Assembly (NCBI RefSeq): GCF_041435195.1
Contig: NZ_CP108106.1
Location: 2,170,001-2,234,000 of the forward strand
DNA length: 64,000 nucleotides
Origin: Streptomyces sp. NBC_00224
GTDB lineage: Bacteria; Actinomycetota; Actinomycetes; Streptomycetales; Streptomycetaceae
Direction of reading: 5' to 3'
In this document: positions 42,523 through 55,087 of the stretch, piece by piece
How positions within the stretch are numbered: the stretch's first letter is position 1
Layout of the letters: every line of letters starts with the position of its first letter
Notes under the pieces: model-generated
Told to the model about the DNA's origin: nothing
The model's input: the letters and a program-made list of their open reading frames with translations, nothing else
Databases searched by the model: none
Position numbers and translations under genes: made by a program

Positions 42523-43509
42523 TTACTTGGTCTCCGAATCGACGGGGCGGGCGTGGCTGACGGCGGGCTCGTTGCCGCCCAGAAGCAGGTAGAGGACCGC
42601 CATACGGGTGTGGACGCCGTTGGCGACCTGCTCGATGACGGTGCAGCGGTCGGAGTCGGCGACCTCGGCGGTGATCTCCATGCCCCGGACCATCGGGCCG
42701 GGGTGCATCACGATGCCGTGCTCGGGCATCTTCGCCATGCGCTCGCCGTCCAGGCCGTACCGCCGCGAGTACTCGCGCTCGGTCGGGAAGAAGGCGGCGT
42801 TCATCCGTTCGCGCTGCACACGCAGCATCATCACCGCGTCGGACTTCGGCAGCACGCTGTCGAGGTCGTAACTGACGTCGCAGGTCCAGTGGTCGACGCC
42901 GACCGGCAGCAGGGTGGGCGGGGCCACCAGGGTGACCTCGGCGCCCAGGGTGTGCAGCAGGTCCACGTTGGAGCGGGCCACCCGGCTGTGCAGCACGTCG
43001 CCGACGATGGTGATGCGCTTGCCGGCCAGGTCCTGGCCGAGCCCGGCGTCCCGGCCGACCAGGCGGCGGCGCATGGTGAAGGCGTCGAGCAGGGCCTGGG
43101 TGGGGTGCTGGTGGGTGCCGTCGCCGGCGTTGATGACGGCCGCGTCGATCCAGTCGGAGGTGGCGAGCCGGTAGGGGGCTCCGGAGGCGCCGTGCCGGAT
43201 GACGACGGCGTCCACGCCCATGGCTTCGAGGGTCTGGGCGGTGTCCTTCAGGGACTCACCCTTGGACACGCTCGATCCCTTGGCGGTGAAGTTGATGACG
43301 TCGGCGGACAGGCGCTTCTCTGCGGCCTCGAACGAGATCCGGGTGCGGGTCGAGTCCTCGAAGAAGAGGTTGACGACGGTACGGCCGCGCAGGGTGGGCA
43401 GCTTCTTGATCGGCCGGTCGGCGACCCTGGCCATCTCTTCGGTGGTGTCGAGGATGAGCACGGCGTCGTCGCGGGTGAGGTCGGCGGCCGAGATGAGGTG
43501 ACGCTTCAT
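42523..43509 (-). CDS. pyrB: Aspartate carbamoyltransferase catalytic subunit
   Basis: This 328-residue enzyme condenses carbamoyl phosphate and aspartate. The carbamoyl-phosphate motif [12 protein letters not shown] and the [10 protein letters not shown] motif are both present. ATG 43509 follows GGAGAA; longer upstream extensions lack family similarity. No pyrI regulatory gene is seen, as usual for this class. It lies 94 bases downstream of pyrR. Confidence 0.97.
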   Translation of the reverse strand: MKRHLISAADLTRDDAVLILDTTEEMARVADRPIKKLPTLRGRTVVNLFFEDSTRTRISFEAAEKRLSADVINFTAKGSSVSKGESLKDTAQTLEAMGVDAVVIRHGASGAPYRLATSDWIDAAVINAGDGTHQHPTQALLDAFTMRRRLVGRDAGLGQDLAGKRITIVGDVLHSRVARSNVDLLHTLGAEVTLVAPPTLLPVGVDHWTCDVSYDLDSVLPKSDAVMMLRVQRERMNAAFFPTEREYSRRYGLDGERMAKMPEHGIVMHPGPMVRGMEITAEVADSDRCTVIEQVANGVHTRMAVLYLLLGGNEPAVSHARPVDSETK

Positions 43510-43603
43510 CTGGTTTCTTCTCCAGGAGGGTGGAGGTTCGGGCGTGCGGGCGCGCAGAAGTTCCGCACGGGCCGGTGCGACCCGTGCTCCGTGCGGAAGT
43601 GGC

Positions 43604-44216
<613 letters not shown>

Positions 44217-44317
44217 CTTAAAGGACGTCGGAATTACAGCGTCCACGGTACCAGGGCCTTTGCCCGTCTTCACACGGGGTCGTCACCCGTCTGGGGTGGG
44301 GGTGTGGACCATTCGGC

Positions 44318-44356
44318 TTGACGCGGGCAAGTAACGCTGCGTAACCTCACAGTGAG
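44318..44356 (+). promoter_or_regulatory. bldD promoter with BldD-box-like palindrome
   Basis: TTGACG at 44318-44323 and TAACCT at 44342-44347 are 18 bases apart and look like -35 and -10. CTCACAGTGAG at 44346-44356 is an 11-base palindrome overlapping the -10 edge. BldD is known to repress its own promoter through sites with GTGA/TCAC half-sites. Confidence 0.6.
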
Positions 44357-44362
44357 TTACCA

Positions 44363-44393
44363 GCCACGCGGCGGAGCCGCACGTTGTCACAGC
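44363..44393 (-). repeat. Dispersed intergenic repeat core in the bldD leader
   Basis: The segment GCCACGCGGCGGAGCCGCAC followed by GTTGTCACAGC differs at about two bases from the reverse complement of the repeat core at 8031-8061. It lies between the bldD promoter and its start codon, so it would be transcribed in the leader and can form the GCGGC/GCCGC hairpin. Confidence 0.6.
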
Positions 44394-44407
44394 GTCCGGG
44401 GAGCTAT

Positions 44408-44908
44408 ATGTCCAGCGAATACGCAAAACAGCTCGGGGCCAAGCTCCGCGCCATCCGCACCCAGCAGGGTCTGTCCCTCCATGGTGTGGAGGAGAAGTCC
44501 CAGGGCCGCTGGAAGGCCGTAGTGGTCGGGTCGTACGAGCGCGGCGACCGCGCCGTGACCGTACAGCGCCTTGCCGAGCTGGCGGACTTCTACGGGGTCC
44601 CGGTGCAGGAGCTGCTGCCCGGCACCACGCCCGGCGGCGCGGCCGAGCCGCCGCCGAAGCTCGTGCTCGACCTTGAGCGCCTCGCGCACGTCCCGCCAGA
44701 GAAGGCGGGCCCCCTGCAGAGGTACGCGGCGACGATCCAGTCGCAGCGCGGCGACTACAACGGCAAGGTGCTGTCGATCCGCCAGGACGACCTGCGCACC
44801 CTCGCCGTCATCTACGACCAGTCGCCCTCGGTCCTCACCGAGCAGCTGATCAGCTGGGGCGTCCTGGACGCGGACGCGCGCCGCGCGGTCGCCCACGAGG
44901 ACAACTGA
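44408..44908 (+). CDS. bldD: BldD, c-di-GMP-responsive developmental master regulator
   Basis: This 166-residue protein has an N-terminal XRE-type DNA-binding domain (YAKQLGAKLRAIRTQQGLS, then GSYERGDRAVTVQRL) and the C-terminal c-di-GMP-binding domain. The signature RxD-x8-RxxD is present as RGD, YNGKVLSI, RQDD. With c-di-GMP, BldD dimerises and represses sporulation genes. The upstream region carries a BldD-box-like palindrome. A strong terminator follows. Confidence 0.97.
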   Translation: MSSEYAKQLGAKLRAIRTQQGLSLHGVEEKSQGRWKAVVVGSYERGDRAVTVQRLAELADFYGVPVQELLPGTTPGGAAEPPPKLVLDLERLAHVPPEKAGPLQRYAATIQSQRGDYNGKVLSIRQDDLRTLAVIYDQSPSVLTEQLISWGVLDADARRAVAHEDN

Positions 44909-44937
44909 CACCTCTGACGCTTCAGCAGAAACGTGCC

Positions 44938-44990
44938 GCCGCCGGGCCGGCCCGGACCTTTCGGGGTCCTGGCCGGCCCGGCGGCTTTCT
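44938..44990 (+). terminator. bldD terminator
   Basis: GCCGCCGGGCCGGCC at 44938-44952 pairs perfectly with GGCCGGCCCGGCGGC at 44971-44985, and TTTCT follows. Confidence 0.85.
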
Positions 44991-45033
44991 GCGCGCCCCG
45001 GACGGCCGGGTGGGCGCCGGGGCCCGGACATGA

Positions 45034-45073
45034 CGAAGGGGCCCGCCGTACGTGCGTACAGCGGGCCCCTTCG
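45034..45073. terminator. Hairpin between bldD and nusB
   Basis: CGAAGGGGCCCGC at 45034-45046 pairs with GCGGGCCCCTTCG at 45061-45073, with an inner GTAC/GTAC. It can end the convergent nusB transcript. Confidence 0.75.
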
Positions 45074-45102
45074 GGTGTCTGGTGCCTGGTGCCTGGCCTG
45101 GG

Positions 45103-45534
45103 CTAGGCGTCCCGGCGAAGACTCGGCTTGAGCTCCTTGAAACGGGCCAGCAGCCCGTTCACGAAGGCCGGGGAGTCGTCCGTGGAGAACTCCTTCGCCA
45201 GGTTCACCGCTTCGTCGATGACGACGGCGTCCGGCGTTTCGTCCTCCCAGACCAGCTCGTACGTCCCGAGCCGCAGGATGTTCCGGTCGACGACCGGCAT
45301 CCGGTCGAGCGTCCAGTCGACGGAGTACGTGGAGATGAGGTCGTCGATGCGCGCCACGTACTGGGCGTACCCCTCGACGAGCTGCATCGTGTACTCGTTG
45401 ACCGGCGGCTGGCGGTCGTCGGACCGCGAGTGGCGCACCCAGTCCGCGAGGACCGTCTGCACGGACTCACCGCGCTGGTCGGCCTCGAAGAGGATCTGGA
45501 AGGCGCGCTTGCGCGCCTTGTTCCGGGCAGCCAC
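45103..45534 (-). CDS. nusB: Transcription antitermination factor NusB
   Basis: This 143-residue all-helical protein works with NusE in rRNA antitermination. It opens AARNKARKRAFQILFEADQR, has the central IDDLISTYSVDWTLDRMPVVDRNILRL region (landmarks YSVDWTLDRM and DRNILRLGTYEL) and ends in AVNLAKEFSTDDSPAFVNGL. It lies 2 bases downstream of efp. Confidence 0.96.
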   Translation of the reverse strand: MAARNKARKRAFQILFEADQRGESVQTVLADWVRHSRSDDRQPPVNEYTMQLVEGYAQYVARIDDLISTYSVDWTLDRMPVVDRNILRLGTYELVWEDETPDAVVIDEAVNLAKEFSTDDSPAFVNGLLARFKELKPSLRRDA

Positions 45535-45536
45535 GG

Positions 45537-46103
45537 TTAGCTGTTCACCCGGCCGAGGTAGTCGCTCGTACGGGTGTCGACCTTGACCTTCTCACCAGTG
45601 GTGATGAAGAGCGGGACCTGGATCTGGTAGCCGGTCTCCAGGGTGGCGGGCTTGGTGCCACCCGTGGAACGGTCGCCCTGGACACCCGGCTCGGTCTCCT
45701 GGATGACGAGCTCGACGGCGGCCGGCAGCTCCACGTAGAGCACCGCGCCCTCGTGCTGCGCCACGGAGGCGGTGAAGCCCTCGATCAGGAAGTTGGCGGC
45801 GTCGCCGACGGACTTGCGGTCGACCATCAGCTGGTCGTAGGTGTCCATGTCCATGAAGACGAAGTACTCGCCGTCCATGTACGAGAACTGCATGTCGCGG
45901 CGGTCGATGGTGGCGGTCTCGACCTTCGTACCGGCGTTGAAGGTCTTGTCGACGACCTTGCCGGAGAGCACGTGCTTGAGCTTGGTGCGCACGAAGGCCG
46001 GGCCCTTGCCGGGCTTGACGTGCTGGAACTCGACGACGGACCAGAGCTGGCCCCCGTCGAGCTTGAGCACCATGCCGTTCTTGAGGTCGTTCGTGGAAGC
46101 CAC
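45537..46103 (-). CDS. efp: Elongation factor P
   Basis: This 188-residue factor relieves ribosome stalling at polyproline stretches. The tip loop reads PGKGPAF with Lys33 at the position modified in E. coli; the PGKGP loop is the type reported to work without modification in Corynebacterium. No epmA, epmB or dhs-like gene is seen here. The GTG at 46103 gives the usual [15 protein letters not shown] start. Confidence 0.97.
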   Translation of the reverse strand: MASTNDLKNGMVLKLDGGQLWSVVEFQHVKPGKGPAFVRTKLKHVLSGKVVDKTFNAGTKVETATIDRRDMQFSYMDGEYFVFMDMDTYDQLMVDRKSVGDAANFLIEGFTASVAQHEGAVLYVELPAAVELVIQETEPGVQGDRSTGGTKPATLETGYQIQVPLFITTGEKVKVDTRTSDYLGRVNS

Positions 46104-46161
46104 GGTTGCGGAATCTCCTGGACTGAAGCTGGTGGGACCGAGGGTGCGCGGCACAGCAGGG

Positions 46162-47268
46162 CTAGAGCGCGAGCAGTTCCTTGGTCGTAATGGTGAGTAG
46201 CTCTGGCCCACCGTCCGCCTCGGGGCGGACGACGAGCGTGTCATCGATTCGGACACCACCCCGGCCCGGGAGGTGGACCCCCGGTTCGACGGTGACCGGC
46301 ACGCAAGCGTCCAGTTTACCCATGGCTCCAGGTGCGAGCTGCGGGTCCTCACTGATTTCGAGCCCGACGCCGTGTCCGGTGCACGCTCCCAGGCCCTCCG
46401 CGTGGCCCGCCGCGTCCAGCACCTGGCGGGCCGCGCGGTCCACCGCGCGGTACTCGGCGCCCGGGGCCAGCGCCTCCCGGCCGGCCCGCTGAGCGGCGAA
46501 GACGACGTCGTAGAGCTCGATCTGCCAGTCGGCGGGAGTCGTCCCGATCACGAACGTACGGCCGATCTCACAGCGGTAGCCGCGGTAGGTGGCGCCGAGG
46601 CAGACGGAGAGGAAATCACCTTCCTCGACCCGCCGGTCCGAGGGCCGGTGGCCGCCGCGGCCGGAGTTGGGGCCGGTCCCGACGGAGGTGGTGAAGGCGG
46701 GGCCGTCGGCGCCGTGGTCGACGAGGCGGCGCTCCAGCTCCAGGGCGAGGTGGCGTTCGGTGCGGCCGACGAGGATCGACTCCAGGAGCTCGCCGAGCGC
46801 CTGGTCGGTGATCTCGGCCGCGATGCGCAGACACGCGATCTCCTCCTCGTCCTTGACCAGCCGCTTCTGCTCGACCGCTCCCCCGAGGTCGCCGAGGAGC
46901 AGCCGGGGCGCGACCGAGCCGAGCGCGCGGTGCCGGGCGACGGTGAGGTCGTGCTCCTCCACGCTCAGCGAGTCGGCGCCGGAGGCCTGGGCGAGGTCGG
47001 CCGCGGCGACCGCCGGGTCGCCCCCGGGCGCGGGCAGCACGGTGACCCGCAGCAGCTCGTCGAGCCGCCCCTCCACGAGGTCGCCGGTGGGCGTACGGGG
47101 GCAGAGCAGGACGTCCTCGGCCGGGCCGAGCAGCAGTACGGCGCCGGGCGGGGCGCCGCCCGCGAGATAGCGGACATTGGCGGGGCGGGAGACCAGGGCG
47201 GCGGCGCTGCCCGCGGCGGCGCACCGGTCCCTCAGCCAGCCGCGGCGGACCGCGTACACCTCTGACAT
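46162..47268 (-). CDS. M24-family (Xaa-Pro peptidase-like) protein with altered metal site
   Basis: This 368-residue protein has a creatinase-type N-terminal domain and a pita-bread C-terminal domain. The fold landmarks are present ([47 protein letters not shown]), but the metal ligands are changed: Cys223 replaces the first Asp, Glu234 the second Asp, and Asp the last Glu. It may have lost peptidase activity or bind a different metal. It is the conserved neighbour of efp in Streptomyces and may be co-transcribed with efp-nusB. Confidence 0.85.
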   Translation of the reverse strand: MSEVYAVRRGWLRDRCAAAGSAAALVSRPANVRYLAGGAPPGAVLLLGPAEDVLLCPRTPTGDLVEGRLDELLRVTVLPAPGGDPAVAAADLAQASGADSLSVEEHDLTVARHRALGSVAPRLLLGDLGGAVEQKRLVKDEEEIACLRIAAEITDQALGELLESILVGRTERHLALELERRLVDHGADGPAFTTSVGTGPNSGRGGHRPSDRRVEEGDFLSVCLGATYRGYRCEIGRTFVIGTTPADWQIELYDVVFAAQRAGREALAPGAEYRAVDRAARQVLDAAGHAEGLGACTGHGVGLEISEDPQLAPGAMGKLDACVPVTVEPGVHLPGRGGVRIDDTLVVRPEADGGPELLTITTKELLAL

Positions 47269-47394
47269 GCGTCGAGCGTATGAGGGGGGTGGGGGGTCGG
47301 CCGTTTCTGCGCGTCCTTCCGGGGGTCGTCCCGGTGGCCGATGCGTCCTCAGTGGCCGGACCGGCTCGCGGCTCCCGCCGGTGGTTGGTTTACC

Positions 47395-47462
47395 GCGGGC
47401 CGTCTGTGGCTGGTCGCGCCCACGCGGCGGAGCCGCGCAATGTCACAGCCTCGCGCCCCTTA
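47395..47462 (-). repeat. Dispersed Streptomyces intergenic repeat, copy 2
   Basis: Inverted, near-identical copy of 8021-8087 (GCGGGCC, then TGTGGCTGGTCGCGCCCACG and CGGCGGAGCCGCGCAATGTC). It lies in the 240-base gap between the convergent... same-strand kinase-like and M24 genes, where no gene is seen. Confidence 0.7.
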
Positions 47463-47505
47463 TCGGCCCTTCGGGCCTCGTCCTCAAACGCCGGACGGGC
47501 TGAAA
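47463..47505. repeat. Second common Streptomyces intergenic repeat
   Basis: CGGCCCTTCGGGCC at about 47464-47477 and CGTCCTCAAACGCCGGACGG at 47479-47498 are recognised from memory as a frequent Streptomyces intergenic pair, usually near transcript ends. Confidence 0.45.
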
Positions 47506-47508
47506 CAT

Positions 47509-48378
47509 CTACCAGCTCGGCGGGCTTGCGATCGCTCTCGCCAAGACGTCGTCCAGTAGGCGGGCCGTCGTGGGGACGTCGTACTGGGAGTTGTCGATGA
47601 TCGGGAGGCCCGAGCCGTACCAGCCGGCCATGCGGCCGTGGATGCCGGCGACCTCCTCGTCCGAGAGGCGGCGGTTGCCGGAGCGCTCGGCGTTGCGCTC
47701 CAGGACGATGTCCAGGCCCGGCAGGAGGACGACGGGCAGCAGGCCGGGGCCGACGTGGCGCTTCCAGCCGCCGAGGCCGACGACCGGGCGGTCCGGGAAG
47801 ACCGCGTCGTCGAGGATGCAGGAGATGCCGTTGGCCAGGAAGTTCCGGGCGGCGAAGCCGCAGGTGCGGCGGGCCAGGCGGTACTGCGCCTCGGAGTGGT
47901 CGTTCCAGCCCGACTGCGGGTCGGCGAAGCCCGCGCAGACCCATTCGCGCACGTCGTCGAGGCTGATGTGGGCGGTGGGGACGCGGCGGTGCTGGGCCCA
48001 GTAGCGGGCGACCGTGGTCTTGCCCGCGCCCGCCGGTCCTATGAGCAGCACGGCGAGCGTGGTGACCCCGGTGCCCTCCGGGGCCTGCGGCAGCGGCACG
48101 GGGCCGCCCGGGGGCAGCTGGACGTGCCCCGTGGTGTCCCGGGACGGCGGCGCCGGGGCGTGCACGGGGGCCGGGGCGTGCCAGCCCGGGGCGGGCGGTG
48201 GGGGCGGCGGACCGGGGACCGGGGGCAGCTGGGCGCCGTGGGTGAGGGGCTGGTGGGCACCCGGGGCCGCGGGTCCGGCCTGGGCCACGGGCTGGTGGGC
48301 GGCGAAAGCCCAGTCGGGCCCTGCTCCGTGCCCCGGCGCGTGGGGCGGCGGAAGCGGCGCTCCCGCTTCGTGCTGCAT
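47509..48378 (-). CDS. P-loop kinase/ATPase with Pro-rich N-terminal extension
   Basis: This protein of about 289 residues starts with some 100 residues rich in Pro, Ala, His and Gly, then has a P-loop kinase domain: LLIGPAGAGKTTVARYW (Walker A), HISLDDVREWVCAGF, and an Arg-rich lid (ERNAERSGNRRLSDEEV). The order resembles polynucleotide-kinase-like bacterial ATPases, whose substrate here is unknown. The ATG at 48378 is the likely start; a TTG at 48402 is possible but has no ribosome site. Confidence 0.72.
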   Translation of the reverse strand: MQHEAGAPLPPPHAPGHGAGPDWAFAAHQPVAQAGPAAPGAHQPLTHGAQLPPVPGPPPPPPAPGWHAPAPVHAPAPPSRDTTGHVQLPPGGPVPLPQAPEGTGVTTLAVLLIGPAGAGKTTVARYWAQHRRVPTAHISLDDVREWVCAGFADPQSGWNDHSEAQYRLARRTCGFAARNFLANGISCILDDAVFPDRPVVGLGGWKRHVGPGLLPVVLLPGLDIVLERNAERSGNRRLSDEEVAGIHGRMAGWYGSGLPIIDNSQYDVPTTARLLDDVLARAIASPPSW

Positions 48379-48506
48379 CCGGTGCCACTCCGTCTCGTAC
48401 AAGGCAACTGGCGCTGGTCCGACGCCCGTCGGAGGCGTCCGGTCCAGAACCGTACCTTCCCCGGCCGTCCCAGTGTGAACGGCCGGGGTGCGACGAAGGT
48501 GCCCGG

Positions 48507-51734
<3,228 letters not shown>

Positions 51735-51886
51735 CGGTGCTCCTCATTGCTCTCGCGCCTTGGTACTGCGACGGCGCGGCCGGGTGCGCGGCCCTGGCCC
51801 GCCTTCCCTGATCCTCCCATGTCCGGTGCGCCGACCTGCCCGAAGGTCCAGCAAGCGGACGCTTCTCCGTCAAGTGCGGGAGCTTT

Positions 51887-51923
51887 GTGGCCGGTCACAG
51901 CCCCGCGCCCCTGAAGGGGCGCC
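51887..51923. repeat. Short intergenic repeat with terminator-like hairpin
   Basis: GTGGCCGGTCACAGCCCCGC followed by GCCCCTGAAGGGGC, a shorter relative of the repeat at 8021-8087. GCGCCCCT/AGGGGCGC forms a hairpin after aroE. Confidence 0.5.
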
Positions 51924-51948
51924 ACCTCAGCCGTACGCGCAGAAAACC

Positions 51949-52794
51949 TCAGCGGGACGCCAGAGCCTTCTCGCCCGCCTCGCGCATGGCCGCCAAGGGA
52001 GCCTTCTCCGCGCCCGTCATCTGTTCCACCTGGAGCACCGCCTGGTGTACCAGGAGGTCCAGGCCGCCCACGACCGCTCCCCCGTTTCCGGACCAGGCTG
52101 CGGCCAGCGGCGTCGGCCAGGGGTCGTACAGGACGTCGAAGAGGGTGCCGGGCCGTTCGGGAACGGCCGCCGCGAGCGCGTCGGTGGTGCCCGCCGGGGT
52201 GGTGGCGACGACCAGCGGCGCCTCGAAGGCCCCGGCCGCGTCCGCCCAGTCGGCGATGCGCACGGCCACCCCGAGCCGCTCGCCCCAGCCCCGCATCTCC
52301 TCGGCCCGCGCGGCGCTGCGCACGTACGCGGTGACCTCTCCCGTACAGATGCGGGCGAGGGCGGCCAGCGCGGAGGACGCGGTGGCGCCCGCGCCGAGGA
52401 CGGCGGCGGACGGCACTCGCTCGACGCCGCGCTCACGCAGGGCGGCGATCATGCCGGGGATGTCGGTGTTGTCGCCGTAGCGGCGCCCGTCGGCGGTGAG
52501 GACGACCGTGTTGACCGCCTCCACGGAGGAGGCGGTGTCGCTGATGCCGTCGAGCAGCGGGATGACCGCCCGCTTCAGCGGCATCGTGAGCGAGAGCCCC
52601 GCCCACGACCGGTCGAGGCCGTCGATGAAGCCGGGCAGCGCGTCCTCGTCCACCTCGAACCGGTCGTACGACCAGTGGCTGAGGCCGAGTTCACGGTAGG
52701 CGGCGCGGTGCAGCACCGGGGAGAGCGAGTGCGCGATGGGCGATCCCAGTACGGCCGCCCGTCGCGCACCGCTCTCCTGGCTCACGGAACTCAC
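51949..52794 (-). CDS. aroE: Shikimate dehydrogenase
   Basis: This 281-residue enzyme reduces dehydroshikimate. It has LGSPIAHSLSPVLHRAAY, the catalytic Lys in SLTMPLKRAV, GDNTDIPGM, and the NADP loop VLGAGATASSAL. The GTG at 52794 overlaps the mltG stop by 4 bases. Confidence 0.95.
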   Translation of the reverse strand: MSSVSQESGARRAAVLGSPIAHSLSPVLHRAAYRELGLSHWSYDRFEVDEDALPGFIDGLDRSWAGLSLTMPLKRAVIPLLDGISDTASSVEAVNTVVLTADGRRYGDNTDIPGMIAALRERGVERVPSAAVLGAGATASSALAALARICTGEVTAYVRSAARAEEMRGWGERLGVAVRIADWADAAGAFEAPLVVATTPAGTTDALAAAVPERPGTLFDVLYDPWPTPLAAAWSGNGGAVVGGLDLLVHQAVLQVEQMTGAEKAPLAAMREAGEKALASR

Positions 52795-54521
52795 TGGCCG
52801 GATTTCTCCTTCTCGTACCTCTTGCGGTTCTGCTCGTGCTCTTCGTTGGTGACCGCGAACAGGGTCTCGTTCTCGGTGACGGAGACGAAGTAGTACCACG
52901 GGCCCGGCGTCGGGTTGAGCGCCGAGTGCAGCGCGGAGTCGCCGGGGTTGCCGATCGGACCGGGCGGCAGACCGTGGATGTAGTACGTGTTGTACGGGTG
53001 CTTGAACTCCCGCAGCTTCTTGACCGAGCCGGTGTCGAGGGTCGACTGGCTCTTCGCGTAGTTCACCGTCGAGTCGAAGTCGAGCAGGCCGTAGGTCTCG
53101 GTGTTGTTGGGCTTCAGACGGTTGTAGACGACCCGCGCGACCTTGTCGAAGTCGTGCTTGTACTTGCCTTCCGCCTGGACGAGGCTCGCGACCGTGAGGA
53201 GCTGGAGGGGCGACTTCAGGCCGAGCTTGGAGGCCATGCCCTTCAGGTCGACCTTGCCGTACTCCTGGTTGGCGCGGGAGACCATCTTGCGCAGCACGTC
53301 CTCGGGCTTGGTGCCCTTGGCGACCGGGTAGCTGGCGGGGTAGAGGAACCCTTCCAGCGGGTCCGCGATCTCCTTGTTGTCGTTCGCCCAGTCGGGCAGA
53401 CCGAGGTTCTTCGCCTGGGCCTTCGCGACGTCCTGGGTCGTACCCGCCTTGAGTTCGAGGCGCTTGTCGATCTGCTCGTAGACCCAGGCGTTCCGCTTGC
53501 CCTCGGGAATGATGAAGTTGCTGCGGCTGGCCGGGTTGAGCATCGCCGCGACCGCGTTCGCCGCCGACATTCCCTTGTTGAGCGTGTAGACGCCCGCCTG
53601 GAGGGTCTTGCCCTTGGGGTTGTCGTTCTGCGCGGAGACGAACGCGCCCTGGCTCTTGACCACTCCGGCCTTCGCCAGAATGCTGCCGATCTCGTAACCG
53701 CCGGCGCCCTGGGGGATCTCCACCTGGACCGGGGTGGAGCCTGCTCCGACGTAGTCGGGGGCCGCGCCGAACTTCTTCTGCCAGAACTGGTAGCCGAAAT
53801 AGCCGGCGCCGCCGACGCCGAGCGAGAAGACCACGACGAGCACCAGGCAGGCGCGCCCGCTCTTGCCCTTCTTCTTGCCCTTGCCCCGGCGGTCGCGGCC
53901 ACCGCCGCCACGCCGGGAGCCGCGCGGCTCGTCCTCGTCGGACTCCGGCTCGTCGCCGCTGCCGCCGTCGCTGAAGAAGGGGTGGGTCTCCTCCTCCGGC
54001 TCCGGCTCCTGCTCCGCCTCGGGGTTCCACTCCGGCGCCTGCTCGGGCACCGCGCGCCGCTGCCCCGGGGGCTGCGGCGGCGGATACGCCTCGGGCGTGC
54101 CGTAGTAGTCCGGGGTCTCGGTGCCGTAGCCCTGGTAACCCTCGGGCTGCTGGCCCGCGTAGGGCATGGCGGCCTGCTGGCCGGTGTCCCATCCCGGGTT
54201 GTACTGGGCCTGGGCCTGCTGTACGTACTGCTGCTCCTGCGGGTAACCCTGCTGGGGCTGCTCGCCGTAGTGCGGCTGCTGCCCGTACGGGTCCTGCGGC
54301 TGCTGCACGTACTGCTGCTGGTGCTGAGGATGCTGCTGGTTTTGCTGGTACTGCTGCTGGTGTTGCTGATTCTGCTGCTGGGCGTACTGCTGCTGGGCCT
54401 GCTGGTCGCCGTACGGAGCCTGACCGGGCGCAGCCTGCTGCGCTCCCCACCCCTGGTCCCCGTAGAGGGGATCCTCGGGATGCCACGGTTCGGGACCTGC
54501 GCCCCGGCCATACTCAGTCAT
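52791..54521 (-). CDS. mltG: Endolytic transglycosylase MltG with Gln-rich cytoplasmic tail
   Basis: This 576-residue protein has a cytoplasmic N-terminal region of about 230 residues (very Gln-rich at about 35-125, then acidic, then Arg/Lys-rich), one transmembrane helix (ACLVLVVVFSLGVGGAGYFG), a LysM-like segment, and a YceG/MltG lytic domain. In place of the usual IVEKE catalytic motif there is SLVQAEGKYKHDFDKVARVV, with Glu retained. It should cut nascent peptidoglycan strands outside the membrane. It is coupled to aroE. Confidence 0.9.
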   Translation of the reverse strand: MTEYGRGAGPEPWHPEDPLYGDQGWGAQQAAPGQAPYGDQQAQQQYAQQQNQQHQQQYQQNQQHPQHQQQYVQQPQDPYGQQPHYGEQPQQGYPQEQQYVQQAQAQYNPGWDTGQQAAMPYAGQQPEGYQGYGTETPDYYGTPEAYPPPQPPGQRRAVPEQAPEWNPEAEQEPEPEEETHPFFSDGGSGDEPESDEDEPRGSRRGGGGRDRRGKGKKKGKSGRACLVLVVVFSLGVGGAGYFGYQFWQKKFGAAPDYVGAGSTPVQVEIPQGAGGYEIGSILAKAGVVKSQGAFVSAQNDNPKGKTLQAGVYTLNKGMSAANAVAAMLNPASRSNFIIPEGKRNAWVYEQIDKRLELKAGTTQDVAKAQAKNLGLPDWANDNKEIADPLEGFLYPASYPVAKGTKPEDVLRKMVSRANQEYGKVDLKGMASKLGLKSPLQLLTVASLVQAEGKYKHDFDKVARVVYNRLKPNNTETYGLLDFDSTVNYAKSQSTLDTGSVKKLREFKHPYNTYYIHGLPPGPIGNPGDSALHSALNPTPGPWYYFVSVTENETLFAVTNEEHEQNRKRYEKEKSGQ

Positions 54522-54622
54522 CGGTCCCCTAGAGCCGCGAGGCATCCGGACGGTCCGCCTCTTTTGCTGTGCGGCCGCTGTTCGAATGTCGCCGCATCGC
54601 GCGGAACGTTACCGTATCGCGA

Positions 54623-55087
54623 TCAGATAACCACTTCGACGCCCTCGCCGGGCGGGCGTCCTGACACCCGTTCGGCCTCAAGCGCGGTCTGCAGAATGAC
54701 CACTGCGGCAGCCTGATCGATGACCGACCTGCCCTTCTTCGCCTTCACACCGGAAGCGCGCAGTCCGTGGGTGGCTGTGACCGTAGTCATCCGCTCGTCG
54801 ACCAGACGGACCGGCACCGGGGCGATGCCCTTCGCCATCTCCTGGGCGAACTTGCGGACCTTGACGGCCGCCGGGCCCTCGCCCCCGCTGAGGGAGCGAG
54901 GCAGCCCCACGACGACCTCGATGGGCTCGTACTCCTCGACGATCTGGCGCAACCGCCGGTGGGCGGCCGGGACGTCACGTCCCGGCACGGTCTCCACCGG
55001 CGTGGCGAGGACCCCGTCGGGGTCGCACGAGGCGACCCCGATCCGGGCGTCCCCGACGTCGATCGCGAGACGGCGTCCGCGTCGCAT
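54623..55087 (-). CDS. ruvX: Holliday junction resolvase-like RuvX (YqgF)
   Basis: This 154-residue RNase H-fold protein opens RRGRRLAIDVGDARIGVA and has the VVGLPRSLSGGEGPAA and DERMTTVTA blocks with the acidic residues of the active site. Members resolve branched DNA or process pre-16S rRNA. Its ATG shares one base with the alaS stop. Confidence 0.94.
   Translation of the reverse strand: MRRGRRLAIDVGDARIGVASCDPDGVLATPVETVPGRDVPAAHRRLRQIVEEYEPIEVVVGLPRSLSGGEGPAAVKVRKFAQEMAKGIAPVPVRLVDERMTTVTATHGLRASGVKAKKGRSVIDQAAAVVILQTALEAERVSGRPPGEGVEVVI

Noticed and set aside
47509..48378. Zeta-toxin or toxin-antitoxin kinase
   Set aside because: The P-loop and lid look like polynucleotide-kinase-type ATPases and there is no epsilon-like antitoxin gene beside it.
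54150..54420. CAG-type microsatellite or CRISPR-like repeat in the mltG region
   Set aside because: The repeats are irregular and in frame, coding a Gln-rich tail; there is no constant repeat with unique spacers.
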